Of a stretch of DNA of 64,000 nucleotides, positions 34,331 to 45,900 are shown piece by piece. The DNA is from Lolium rigidum. Its lineage: Eukaryota; Streptophyta; Magnoliopsida; Poales; Poaceae. How positions within the stretch are numbered: position 1 is the stretch's first letter; each line of letters opens with the position of its first letter. The notes beneath the pieces were generated by a model. It had not been told where the DNA came from, made no database searches, and saw only the letters and a program-made list of their open reading frames with translations. The stretch covers positions 40,536,869-40,600,868 of the forward strand of contig NC_061514.1 in the NCBI RefSeq assembly GCF_022539505.1. The letters run 5' to 3'. The position numbers and the translations under genes were made by a program.

Positions 34331-35689
34331 CAACCCACCCATTGCTTTTTCGAGCTCGATAAAAAGGAAAGTTCACGTGCCAATCCTTACCATTGGTAAC
34401 TGTAATTACCAAGCCTAATCTTTCACTGAATACCGAGTAAAGCAAGCAAGAAAGAGGGAAGGAGCAGCTGTTTTCGAGCTAGGCTCGATCCCTTTTTAAT
34501 CCACTTCTCGCTATTTGTAATTCTACTTGAATTAGTTCTTCCTAAGTTTAGTGAGGTGAGTACTGCATCCATAACTAGAGGACTTGCTTTTCTGCTTGGC
34601 TCCCAGGGGAAGTTGGATTGGATAAGAGGAATTGAAGCGCAAGGAAGGCAGTCGGTATTCAAACAACTATTCAGAGTTCCCAACTCTGGGTAAAGGAAAT
34701 CTGTGCAACGTTTAATTTTCCGTTTTTCAGTTCGCGAGTTTGATTTCTAATCTGCACGGTGACTAAAATCATATAAACTGAACATTTCGAGAGACCCAAC
34801 TTCGCATTTTCGGTTTGGAGAAACACGGGCTCTGATGCTCTAAGGCCTCGTTCGGTTTTACTCCCTCTGATCTTCTTTAATCGACGCGGAGTTCGTACGT
34901 GCCTAGTTTCAACACTGGTGGATTCAACCACGGCAGAGTTTGGGTGATCCCCAATGATCACCCGAATCCCCAGTAACCCCTCTCCCTCATACCCCTGCTT
35001 CTAATTGCCGTTCGCTTAATCCCTTGATGCCTAGAAGCAGTAGCAAGCAGGACACGGGATAACCAGCAGCAGCAGCATGCGGCGCATGGGGTAAGCACGT
35101 GCCCAGACAACAAGCTCACAAAGCATCAACCAGTATAAAGACATCAACTTTCCAGCATTATCGAACATGTTTACAAAGCTAGGTGGAACATAAGTATCTA
35201 AAATAATTCTCGATTATTACAAGATAGAGTCGATTCATTTCCATGAAAATACTGACGCAATAACTAACAAAATTCAACAAACAAATATGTTGTATTCAGT
35301 CTTTCCGCCATTAAGCACACATGAATTGATTGCCTTTCTTCTTCCGGAGCTTCTTCAATCTTTGAATCTGGCCATATATAGCGATAAGAAAGCATCCGAA
35401 GGAGAATTTGCTCATTTCAACTGAATCAAACAACAACATGAAAAAAAAAGGGGTGGATGTGACACTATTTGTGATGCACTGTAACCTGTAGGCTGTACCA
35501 AAAGCAATATAATAGTGAAAATAATCGAAGGAACCAAGACTTGACTCTACTACCAGCAAGAAATACTTTCAGTATGCAGAGGCTGGGACATTTTTGCTCC
35601 CTTGTCGAAAAAAAGAAGAAATACTTTCAGTGGACACCTATATCAGATATGGTGTTTCTCCTATTAGATTTGGTGCATCTCCTATCAGA
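34331..35689. other. Intergenic; possible organelle-like stretch and MITE ends
   Basis: 34400-34680 has even base composition and a texture like grass mitochondrial spacer DNA (a guess). Near 34850, GGCCTCGTTCGGTTT and ACTCCCTCTGATC resemble ends of Tourist- and Stowaway-like MITEs, but I find no paired ends. Confidence 0.3.
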
Positions 35690-36026
35690 AGGTGAAGTAG
35701 ATAAGGCCATCTCCAACGCGGCGACCCATCCTGCGTCCGCGTGTTCGGATGGGTCGAGGAGGACAAAAACGTGGCCCAACGTCGTGACGCATCCCAAATA
35801 CGGATGGCCATGGTGTCCGGGATGACTCAAACCCGGCCCAAATCTGGGCCAGGTTTACGTGGCCGCGGATGGCACACAACGTCCTCGCGCGTCCGCCTGC
35901 TCGCCTGCCAGGCCCACATGTCGGTGGGCGAGTCATATTAAATGTGGACTGGGAGGGGGACTGTCCCTATCCAGTCCCCACTCCCCACTCCACTCCGCAC
36001 GTTCGAGCTCGAGCTTCCGCGCCGCC

Positions 36027-36380
36027 ATGCCCCCGAAGAGCGAGTTCAAGCCATCGGCGAACGACCACGAGGCTGGAAGCAGCCGGCGAGCCACGCCGGC
36101 GGCTTTCGACATGGGGCCACCGATGCCGATGCACGACCGGATGTACGTCATCGTCGTGGTGGCACATATCTTCTGGGAGGCCGGCACCGCAATGCCGTGG
36201 GGCGACTTGCACCTCCCCCACGGCTGGAACCTGAGCCCAGATCGGGTTCCGGTGCCGCCGATCCTGGCCACCAGCCGTGCCCGCCTGGCAGAGATCCAGC
36301 GGCGGCGCGCGCAATCGGCGTCGGCGGACCTCTGGAAGGACCCTGCCTACAGCGACAAAAGTCCATGTGGTTCGTGGTGA
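36027..36380 (+). pseudogene. Repetitive grass ORF, function unknown
   Basis: It starts MPPKSEFKPS and contains PMHDRMYVIVVVAHIFWEAG, then GDLHLPHGWNLSPDRVPVPP and ARLAEIQRRRAQ. I recognise this as an ORF type that recurs in grass genomes, probably carried by DNA transposons whose end is like GGCCATCTCCAACGCGGCGA (35706). A single indel near 36355 shifts the frame; after it the reading continues as WFVVKHDARRRTCF to about 36540. No function is known to me. Confidence 0.5.
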
Positions 36381-36554
36381 AGCACGATGCGCGACGGCGC
36401 ACCTGCTTCACCTCGGCAATGGCGAGGCCTCGCACGCAGCCACACACGCTGGCTAGGAGGGCTGGCCGCCGCCCCGGCGGCCTCTACATCGACGAGCCCA
36501 TGGCTACTCTGCCGCGGGCCGCGCCAGCGCCACAGGTTTGAAAACCTTATTTCT

Positions 36555-36880
36555 TTGACTCTATTTTTTTTAAAATTAAATACGTACATACACACAAACA
36601 TTTTGAAGGCACCGTAGAAAGTGTGGGAAACATATATTGTATTTTGAGCTATATAGAAAAGTCAAATTTCTGACAAATATATGACACTATTACATAGCCA
36701 CAACTTTTGTTTTTCTCTAGCTCAAAATACAACACAATTTCTATCAAAACTTCACACGAGAGATGTATATGTATTAATGGAATAAATTTAATATTTTTTA
36801 AAACACACAAATACAATTTTGAAATATTTTTAAAAACAGGAGTACTTGTGCTCACGTGTACCAAATTCGCTTCCCTAGTT
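36555..36880. mobile_element. Second fold-back MITE, related to 31863-32284
   Basis: The right end (complement) reads GTACACGTGAGCACAAGTAC, close to GTGCACATGAGCACAAGTGC of the first MITE. The inner part is an inverted repeat, with TTGTATTTTGAGCTATAT opposite CTAGCTCAAAATACAACACA. The left outer arm is missing or diverged. Confidence 0.55.
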
Positions 36881-38204
36881 CGACATCTTAATTAGTTCCA
36901 CCACGCGACATTAAACAAGCAATTCTTGTCAGGAGTCAGCGCGATGAAAGTCTCTGTCACCGAAATTACATCTTTGGTCACCTTTACTTTTTTTAACAGG
37001 AAAGGTCCCGAATGACCAAGGCTTCATTTCTTCAGCGGTGGAGTACATTTTACAGATAAGGCCTAAAGGAAACAAGCAAATTACAAGCTGACCCTTATAA
37101 ATTGCACTGAGGACCCTAGAATAAAATCAGAAAAAGCGATCAGGTCCAGCTCCTTCTTCACCGCGTCGAAGCTCGCCGGAGTCAACCTCTACGCCGCCGG
37201 GGACGGGACCACTTGGGGCGCAGAGGTGGGAGCCAACTCCGACGAAACTGGAGAGCCTCCGAGTTGGCATGAACGCTTGACGGAGGTTGTTGTTGCCTTG
37301 AGGACGGCCTGTCGCCGTCACACGAGGGTGGAGGGGCCGCCGTTCGGCCGTGAAATACGGCGACAGTGGCGCCGTGGTAATCCTCCGATGGAGGGGCTGC
37401 CTTTCAGCCATAGGATATGGCGACAGTGGCGCCGTGAAGAACCTCCGAGTAGAAGCCGACGAGCTTCCCTGCTGCAGATGCGGTAGCCAGCCACGAGTAG
37501 CAAGTAGCCAACCCTCTTCTCTCTCACCACCATGATGAACAGAGAGGAGGAGGCCACCGCTGCATCGCCAGTTACCAGATCCGCGAGAAATGGCTTTATT
37601 TACGAAGATCTTCATCTCCCTCCGCCGCCACACTTTTGGCTCCGACCGCCGGAGCTCCATGAGGTCGAGGAAGAAGACGATGCAATGCCAGATCCAGCCG
37701 GTGGGATCCGCCACCTCTCTCCCGGCATGCACGCCATACGCCACTAAGGACCATAACCTAATCCTAATACTACTGCTATGTACTCCGTCGCCTTCTCCTC
37801 TCCATCTCCGGCCGGCTATTCCGGCGGATAGGAGGAAGGAGCGGCCCGGTGAGAGGGAAGAGGAGGTCAGATACTGTAGCGAGGTGAGAGCGAGTTGGGG
37901 GGGGGGAATGATCCATTGACACCTTTACTTTAAGGCTGTGATACTTTTCAAAGTGCCCCTAAATAGGCATTGGATACTTCAGTCAGATGCCATCACATCT
38001 CAATCTGTCTCTATTTTATTTATGAACATATCACTGGGCTAAATAATTTGGGGCACTTCCCGAAGCGCCTCTAAATAGCTATTGAGGTTCTTCAATCAAA
38101 TGTCACTAAATACATTTCGGGGCACATTTCAACATGCCTCTAAATAGTGTTTGGATGCTTTAATTAAACCGTTCCCCTTTTATTTAGAGACACCATTATG
38201 CGGG
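36881..38204. other. Intergenic with GC-rich block and short repeats
   Basis: 37130-37740 is GC-rich with a 205-codon minus frame that I do not recognise. A poly(G) run lies near 37899. From 37950 to 38160 the motif CCTCTAAATAG recurs three times in a degenerate repeat. Confidence 0.4.
37330..37449 (+). repeat. Two tandem 60-bp units
   Basis: GGAGGGGC...GGCGACAGTGGCGCCGTG...CCTCCGA occurs at 37330-37389 and again at 37390-37449 with about 15 differences. The period of exactly 60 bp keeps reading frame. Confidence 0.75.
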
Positions 38205-38763
38205 TCAGATTTGAAAGTACCCTAAAAGGTATTTAATTAGGTGCAGTTTGTTACCTTGTAGTAGTGACATGTAGCTAGGTCGAGAGCCAAGTTGACCCAA
38301 ACCGAGAGAATTTGAGGAAGAAGTAACTGAAGTCCTTGGGATGATACGAGCATGGAGGCGGTGCTTCATGACGATGAAGCTACCTAGCTCCTCATTCATG
38401 TCGACGACAGTGTCTTCTCCGTGTGCTGGTTGCATCCATTGGAAGTCCCTGACGAGGGCTCCCACCAAGTACTCCGCAGGCAGCAAGGCGAGCATATACC
38501 CCGGGCACATCCTGCGCCCAACGCCAAAAGGCGTCATCTTCATCTCCTCGCTTCTCGTCGTGTCCACATCATCGTTGCCGTCTAGGAACTGCGTGGGTCA
38601 GAACTCCCGCGCCGCCGTCCACACGGCCTCATCAAGCCCCAAGTCAGAGACCATGAAGTTGACCAATGCGCCCTTGGGAACCCTCTATCCGCCGATCTCC
38701 ATGTCGCTTTGCACGGCATGCGGGGGTATTAAGTGGGTCCTAGGGTGCAGACGCAGGCTCTTA
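38205..38763 (-). pseudogene. Cytochrome P450 C-terminal relic, CYP89-like
   Basis: The minus strand reads SLRLHPRTHLIPPHAVQSD, then the PERF-like region and the heme-binding loop PFGVGRRMCPGY with its Cys ligand (about 38495-38530), followed by LVRDFQW and VMKHRLHARI. The membrane-bound mono-oxygenase family is certain from F-x-x-G-x-R-x-C-x-G; the CYP89 assignment is from overall resemblance. Stops replace a Tyr in GGYRVP and an Arg in EFRP. The N-terminal two thirds are missing, so it is a relic. Confidence 0.8.
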
Positions 38764-40204
38764 GCGGTGCGTGTCCTTGCTAGATTGTTTGCATAAATAT
38801 TTTGTTAGCACTTACTTGCTTCGCATCATCCATAGTTTAGCATGCCCGGCAGATGAACTCTAGGTACACGCATGGGGTTTGCTTGGCACACTGATCTCGC
38901 CACAAATAATGTATGTCTTCCGGGATTCATTTGTCGATGGTGGTAACCTTCCGCGACCAGACCATACGATGTCGCGCCAATTGGTCTATCCTGAAAACAT
39001 CTCGAATGACCAAGGAACGGATGTACAAGAAATAACAACGGGAGCTTCTCGGACTTCCTGGTTCAGTCCGATTTGATTGTCACAGGGATACAATTAATCT
39101 CAATCTTGTTTGTATGTCCCGGTGCATTCATCCTAACTCTACATCTGACTCTTCGTTGCAGAGAGGAAGATGATGGGGCTTCCCATCGAGTAATGCTACA
39201 CGTACGGACGGTTTGTTACAAAAATTTCTTACGGACTGATAATGCTACACAGTAGGCAGCCTAGAAATCAGATTGTGGCCCAGGTTTTCAGCACGGATAA
39301 AAATCTCAACCAACCGAACCAGTACACGTCAGTCCCTAGGCTGTCCGTAACCTGCCAAGTCCGTAACTCCAGCATTATTGGCTTCCTGTATCCCCTCCGA
39401 CGTGTTCCAGAGTGGGCATGGTGACACATCTGGCCCCGCTGGCATGAATTTCGCCTTTGCTGGCACCGGCGAGAACCACCAAAGTTTTTACATGTAACAG
39501 TGATAAAATTGGATTCAACTTCGCTGTCCTGTTCCTCGAGATTATAAGCGGGAAGATGAACGCTAGGTTCTATTGTCTTACTCCAATATCTCAACACATA
39601 TAAAACATCTTACGAAGAATATCTATGAGAAGCCATTCGATCATAACAATAGCTAACTTTCTAAACCTAGCATGAAGGATAAAACATTTAAGTAGCTACG
39701 TTTCCTGCATTTCCTGGAGCCCTTATAGCCTTATATAATGATGCTAGCTACCTCTTGCGTGCTATTCATGAGTATGGCTTTTGCCATTTACAACATGCTA
39801 GAAATGTGAGTAGTCATTCTATCTGTGTGAGTCCATGACATTGCTGTTGTAAGAGGTTTGTAAGTATGTAAAAAATAATGTTGTTAAATATTGCGAGATT
39901 TTGATTCTAAGAATAAAGCATCAGCATTATTCGTAAAAAGTAAATGATGGTAGTAACTCTTTTACAAGGACATAAGTTAATCATGATAAGGCAATACATT
40001 CTAACATTATTAGTCGGTATATATGAGCGACGGGACATCCTTTGGCACACGTTTTGTTTGATCCAACCGTGTGCGAATATGACGGCTTTGGCTAACGACT
40101 TTTCTCTTCTAAGCGTGTGCGTTTTGTACGGTCGCAAACATCTTGTACTTCTAGTCGTATGTGTTTATCTTATTTCGCACACGAACCCATAATACCCGCA
40201 ATAG
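38764..40204. other. Intergenic
   Basis: No gene recognised. Two copies of AATGCTACAC lie near 39193 and 39240. 39945-40190 has GTGTGCG-type motifs reminiscent of CACTA-element interiors, not enough for a call. Confidence 0.35.
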
Positions 40205-40584
40205 ATGTGTGCTGATGAGACTAAGGCCACAAGTGGTTATTTGTTTACACTTAGAGGTGGCGCTGTTTCCTGGAAGTATTTTGCAAGCAGACTATCATTA
40301 CAAGGTTAACTATGGAAGCAGAACTCACAGCATTAGACACAGCCACTGTTGAAGCAGACTGGCTTCGTGAGCTCTTGATGGACTTACTTGTGGTTGAGAA
40401 ACCAATACCCGCTATCCCTATGAACTGTGATAATCAAACTGTAATCGTCAAAGTAAACAGTTCTAAGGATAATATGAAGTCATCAAGGCATGTGAAGAGG
40501 AGAATGAAAACTGTCAGGAAAATGAGAAACTCCGGAGTTATAGCATTGGATTATATCCATACGTCTAGAAACCTGGCAGACCCC
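40205..40584 (+). pseudogene. Copia (Ty1) RNase H end, truncated
   Basis: It reads ETKATSGYLFTLRGGAVSW, then, after a frame change near 40300, TMEAELTALDTATVEADWL, then NCDNQTVIVKVNSSKDNMKS, HVKRRMKTVRKMR and ending SRNLADPF. This is the RNase H region of a BARE/Angela-like copia polyprotein. It is cut after DPF by the 3' LTR of element 3. No copia LTR is visible, so the rest lies elsewhere or is lost. Confidence 0.85.
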
Positions 40585-41760
40585 TTTTGCCTGCCAAAAC
40601 CCACCGGAGAGCAGTGGTTAAGCAACACGAAGAGCCGGGAGGCTGCCAAGACTGCTGGGTGGGCCCTGGTCCCTCGACGTCGTCCCGCAAAGTTCCGGCA
40701 CACGTCCTGGCGGTTGCAAGGGCGTGCCACCTGACCTATACCTGGCCAGGAAGGTGTTGGATTGCTTCGATTAGTCTCCTGCATGGTAGACACGTAAACA
40801 TTAAATACGAGCCCGATCGGCTCTCAGGTTGCCCTGTGGATCGGCTCGAGGAGCCGATCGCCCCATGATTCACGTTGGGTTTACAATGGCATGGGGCTCC
40901 TGCTTGATCAACACAAAGTTAAACCAATCCACGACAGGTTAGGGTTTTCACCGTATGATCGGAACATCCTACGCGTAGTTGAGCCTAATAGACACGAAAG
41001 ATGATAGAAAGCTAACCCTAAAAGAGGCCTAAAAACCAACGTTAAGTTAATTCCCGGAACAATCCCTCTTAGAGATAACAAACTATACCTTACGCACTAC
41101 CGGATCGTTCAACCCGTTTGCAAGGCCTAACCATACGGATATTAAACTAATCCTTGAGAAACAAGGAACAACTATAACGGATTGGATCTACTAAACGACG
41201 AACAAGCAAGGTGCTGCCCTTACACCTAGATAGGTATAAGGGCAGCTAGATATTGAGGGACGGCATAGCTAAGCAAATATGTGTAAGAAAAGCACCAATG
41301 CAAGCCCCAAAACATCTACGATAAGTAGTGTTACTCACCATCAACAACGCTTCAAGACGAGCAACACAAGATAAAAGAATAAACGTACGCTGCCTAGATC
41401 GCAAGATGCGATCTAGGCAGCATGATGCTTACCCGGAAGAAACCCTCGAAACAAGGGGTGGCGATGCGCCTGGTTTGTGTTTGTTGTGAACGTGATTGTC
41501 CTCCTTTCTCGATAACCCTAGATACATATTTATAGTCCAAAGGACTTTCTAATTCGGGCGTGCACCTAACCGTGCACGGGTTAAACTCTATTTTTTAATT
41601 CTAAACTAAGATGCAATCTACTATAATTTACAGATACACGGGCAATCTAGCCCAAACTCTCCATGCAAGGCCGTTTTGGAGACGCTCCACGTGTATATCT
41701 TCAAGCCCATCTCAATTACGGCCCATCTCCTGATTTTGGCCAAAATCTGGTGATAACACA
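40585..41760 (-). repeat. 3' LTR of element 3
   Basis: On the minus strand it starts TGTGTTATCACC just after the purine run CCAGGGGGCA and ends GGCAGGCAAAA, where the other LTR ends GGCAGGCAACA. About 1,176 bp. The TATA box TATAAATA (minus) is at 41527-41534. A perfect hairpin GATCGGCTC-GAG-GAGCCGATC lies at 40839-40859. Confidence 0.85.
41527..41534 (-). promoter_or_regulatory. Probable TATA box in element 3 LTR
   Basis: TATAAATA on the minus strand, about 230 bp into the LTR, in an AT-rich setting upstream of the GC-richer R/U5 part. The 5' LTR copy lies outside the window. Confidence 0.5.
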
Positions 41761-41775
41761 TGCCCCCTGGTTTTG
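41761..41775 (-). other. Polypurine tract of element 3
   Basis: The minus strand reads AAAACCAGGGGGCA directly before the LTR start, as expected for the plus-strand primer of an LTR element. Confidence 0.65.
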
Positions 41776-42032
41776 GCAATGATAATTTCAAAACCACCCT
41801 GTTTTTCCTTCGAAGGGTCATGTCGTGGCAGAGTAGAACCGTCGCAGTATTCTTCATCATGACGCCTTGCCTTCTCAACTTCTCTGCACGATTTGACAGT
41901 TTTGGCACCACATCCTCGAAAACTGCTCAAGCATTAAATCTCCACTATATCTCCTTTTATTTAACCGCATCGAACAGTTCACCTCTTCATCCCCCTGCTC
42001 CAAACTAACATCGGAAAACCCTCCTTCACACC

Positions 42033-42509
42033 ATGGATTCTTCCTCCTCCTCCACAGCTTCCTCATGGCTTTCCTACGTATCCTCTCCCCTTCGAGAGTC
42101 GACACCAGAGTGGGGCACGCAGGCGGCGTACGACATCCTCGCCCCAACGACGTGGGACAAGGAAGACCACGACTCCTCCGTCTGGTCCGAGGATGACAAA
42201 TCCTTGACCGACGGAGAAGCCGACCTTCAATTCCTCGTCAATGGGGAGGAAGAGGCGGAGAGCGAGGACGACCGCTTCTCCTGGGACGACTTCACCTCCT
42301 CTGACGAGGAAGAGGAAGACGATGAGGACACCTCCTCATTCTCCGAAGAGCCGCCGGCCAAGCGCTTCTGCGCCGGGTCGGATGATGATGACGATGACGA
42401 CGACGACGAGAAGGAGTACGGGGCCCCTGCCGAAGGCTACGGCAGCAGCGACGAGGAGCCCGCCGGCAGCAGCGCTGACGGCACCGACGAGGGCAGCGAC
42501 GGCCCTTAG
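42033..42509 (+). CDS. Acidic low-complexity protein encoded antisense in element 3
   Basis: 158 codons, starting MDSSSSSTASSWLSY and ending DEGSDGP. It is dominated by Asp, Glu and Ser, with a run of nine Asp and several SSDEE blocks; a basic patch PAKRF interrupts it. It lies about 270 bp inside the element from the 3' LTR and points against gag. CTATATCT near 41943 could be its TATA box, and AATCAATGAA at 42600 could serve for polyadenylation. It resembles a hypothetical protein type common in Triticeae. Role unknown; acidic proteins of this kind can bind basic proteins such as histones, but nothing here proves it. Confidence 0.55.
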   Translation: MDSSSSSTASSWLSYVSSPLRESTPEWGTQAAYDILAPTTWDKEDHDSSVWSEDDKSLTDGEADLQFLVNGEEEAESEDDRFSWDDFTSSDEEEEDDEDTSSFSEEPPAKRFCAGSDDDDDDDDDEKEYGAPAEGYGSSDEEPAGSSADGTDEGSDGP

Positions 42510-42661
42510 GCTAGGATTAGTAGCTTCAGACTAGTAGTAGTAATCGGCTCTTTTGTTCTTCCTCTTCCGAGCAATCGGCTCTTCTTGTAAAAATCCTTTT
42601 AATCAATGAAGAAAGTGTTTTTATGCCAAATTCGCTTCCTTATCGATTTGCCGATTATCAA

Positions 42662-42800
42662 CACGAATTAACGTGCAAAGAACCGATGGCAGCGCATCGG
42701 CCTTTACCACAGAATGTTTGCCAATTGTCAATCCGAGTCAACGCGCAAAGAGCCGATGGCAAAACGTCGGCCTTTATCACAAAACGCGAGCAAGGCCAAC
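42662..42800 (+). repeat. Two tandem units of about 70 bp containing GCCGATGGC
   Basis: AACGTGCAAAGAACCGATGG at 42670 is repeated as AACGCGCAAAGAGCCGATGG at 42740, each followed by a TCGGCCTTTA-type block. Non-coding spacer between the two antisense genes. Confidence 0.7.
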
Positions 42801-42941
42801 CCAGTTGCCCACTCAAACGGTAACCTGCAACCCTCGCCTACAAGAGCAACTCAGATCCCCAAATCGCTGCTCGCACAGATCCAACTTCCAGCCACCCAAC
42901 CCTTAGATCCCAATCGCGCAGACTCCTCCGCGGCGAATCCA

Positions 42942-45900
42942 ATGGCGGAATCGTTCAACGCCAACACTGAGGTCTCTGGCTTGAAGGTAATCCCCAACCG
43001 TTCCTCGCCATCCGAGTAAATTGCTGGAATTATCAACAAACACCTGAATTGATGTCTCATTGCGTCATTAATTTTTAGGTATCAGATATTCTGCTGTCGC
43101 ATCCTTCTCTTTCGAATTCTCTTTGTCTTGGCCCTCGCTCCATCGAGAGTCCTGCTCATCTGATTTCATGCGAGGCCAATAGGATTCCCTTTGTGAACCA
43201 GAACTTAGATCCATCCTATTGGGCCGACTGCTTACGAGCCTGGCCTAATCCTCCCGAGGATTGGGTTTCATGGTATAATAGGGTAGCCAAGACCCATCAA
43301 TCCACCTGGGAAACTACTGGAATAGCCGATGCCTTAGCCTTATCACTGTCTCCTCTTGAAAAACATGAAAACCTTTTAAAAGCCATCGGCTACTTTTGGT
43401 CTGATGCTTTGAATTGTTTCATGTTTGGCCATGGTCCCATGACCCCAACCCTACTAGACGTGGCCATGATCACTGGTCTAGATATCGCATCCCCAAGCCC
43501 CTCTGCCTTTATGCTGCCAAAGGTTCCTTTCCAGCTTTCCTCCAAAAAGAACTGCACAAACTGGGGTGCTTATCTTCGACGCCACATGAAAACCAAAGGC
43601 CCTGTAACAGAGAAAGAACACACGGCCTTCTTAAACTTCTGGTTGGAGCACTTCATATTTTGTGGCCCTTCCCTTGCTCCCACCAAGAATTACCTCTCCT
43701 TGGCCTATGAACTTGCCAAAGGCACCCAACTTGGCATTGGCAAACTGTTCCTTGGAGAGGTCTATCGATATCTCCAGCTGATGTCTGTCAAACTGTTTTC
43801 CCAAAAGACAGTCAAAACAGGAGGTCCTTGGTGGTTTATTCAGCTACGGGCCCAACTATACTTCCAGAACCACATCCCAAACTTCCCTCGTCTGGCCACT
43901 CGCACCTTTCCAGATGCCACTGGGAAGCAAATCCGATGCACTAGCTACGGCCAAGCTTTGTACAGCCTCCCAGGCAGTAAGCTGATCCCCCAAGAAACCT
44001 CAAAATGGTTCAGCATCTTCTTCCAAGGCCTGGACAATCCTCTCTTTTTTCCTTACACGGAGTCTGAGCATTTCGAGAATCCAGTCTCCTCCAGGCTAGA
44101 CAGCTTTGCCGATGACACCAGCACCCGGCAATTATACTCCATCATGATTCGTCCCTGTTTTCTTCCGGTGGGCATGAGCACCTCCAACAGGATCATCAAA
44201 CCTGGTTATGAGTCCTATCAGCCGGTCGTAGCAGCTCGGCAGTTTGGTCTTGGGCAGGTGTCTCCCCATTTCTTTCTCCACTTCTTAACAGAAAGCAGGG
44301 CTGACTTGCCCGATGTCCTCACTAGCCAGAGGTGTTACTCTTTCTTTGATGCTCTAGTCATCCCAATTCCTCACAACCTCTCTTTCACCTCATCAACGGA
44401 TGATTTCGATGCCTGGTGGGCAATGTGGAAGACTCATGCCTTCCGGAGGGCTCTAAGACCATTGCTGAAACAACTTGATGCTGAATACGATATCCCTGCA
44501 GAACAGGTACCACTACTCATAATTTTGCCTTAAAGTAGCTTATCGTGGTCTCCTTCTTTTTCTACAACCCTGCTCTATTTTCTTGCAGCAACGAGATGGT
44601 CCAGAGCCTGTACACGATGACGGCTCCTCTTTCACACTCCACCCACCAGCTCCGGTGGTCCTCTTCTGCAAAAACTCACCATCCTTGAAGAAGGTCGTGA
44701 TGCAGAGCCAGCCGATTTTACCGAAATCGGCTCCCAAGAGCGGAGCATCTTCTAGGCCAGCTGCCCCCCGAGCCCCGGCGAGAACAGCGGTGAGGAAAGT
44801 AGCTGCCAGGAAGACCTTGAAGCGCCAGACCTCCTCTCCAGCCCAAGAAATTCTACACGTAAGCTATTCCATGCCTTGGCTGGTTTCATTCATTCTTCTA
44901 GGCTTTTGTAATATGTTCATATTCTTCTCACAGACTTCTACTGAAGAAATCTCCAGCGAGGATACACAGTCCAGTCGAGAGGACTCAAGCTCAGGCACCT
45001 CCGGGGAGAACACCGCGCCGAGCCAGCCAGACTTGCCACCGTCGGCTTCCAAGAAAAGGTCGGCTCCCGAACCTGCTTCTTCCCAGGCTTCTCCAAAAGA
45101 AGGACAGGGTGGTCTACGCACAAAGAGCCGATGCATCAAAAGAGCTCGCAAGACGCCACAAACCTCTTCATCAGACCAGGAGCTTTCGAATGTAATCACT
45201 CTCCACACTCTCCTTGACTCATACCTTGTGCTGACTTATTGTTGTTCCCATCAGCTAACCGTTCCCTTTTCAGACTGATGACACCTCTAGTGGGGAAGTC
45301 AAGGAGGTAATGATGCCATCCACCACCCTGGACCTAGCAACGTCCAAAAGCGGAGTCGACAAGGCCGCTATCTTGGCCACGCCCTCAGCAGAAACACAAG
45401 AGCCGATCGCCCCTTCATCAGCCGCTCCTATGGTTTTAGGACAGGTATACTTCCTTCCCTCAGCTCTTCCTTGCTTCTTCGCTGCATACTGACGTTGTTC
45501 CTGTTATTCGTTAGGGTTATGACCTCTCAAACCTGCTAACGTTCGACCCTGAGTTCATCGAACCATCTGCTAAAGCAAGCGAAGAGTCAGGACCCAGCGC
45601 TACCCATGGTCAACTTCAACAGCTTAAGGCCTTGCACTCCTCCTCAACCGAAACATTGGTTGAAGACACCGAGGGAATAAAGAGCATTCTTGAAGACCTT
45701 CAGCCTCATCTCCCGGTGACATTGCAGGTGAAGCTCTGGCCAGTGGTGACTTTGTCTGCTTACAGGTCAAGGGTGACCTTGGCTCGTCAGAGAATCGGCT
45801 TGCGCCACGCTCAGCTCCCATTGAAAGCCGATATTGCAGACAAGTGTCAGCGGCTAAATGAGAAAAAGGCAGCTTTGGACGCAAAAACTGACACGTCTAT

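Noticed and set aside
39190..39255. MITE bounded by AATGCTACAC
   Set aside because: The two copies are direct and short, and no inverted ends or target duplication were found.
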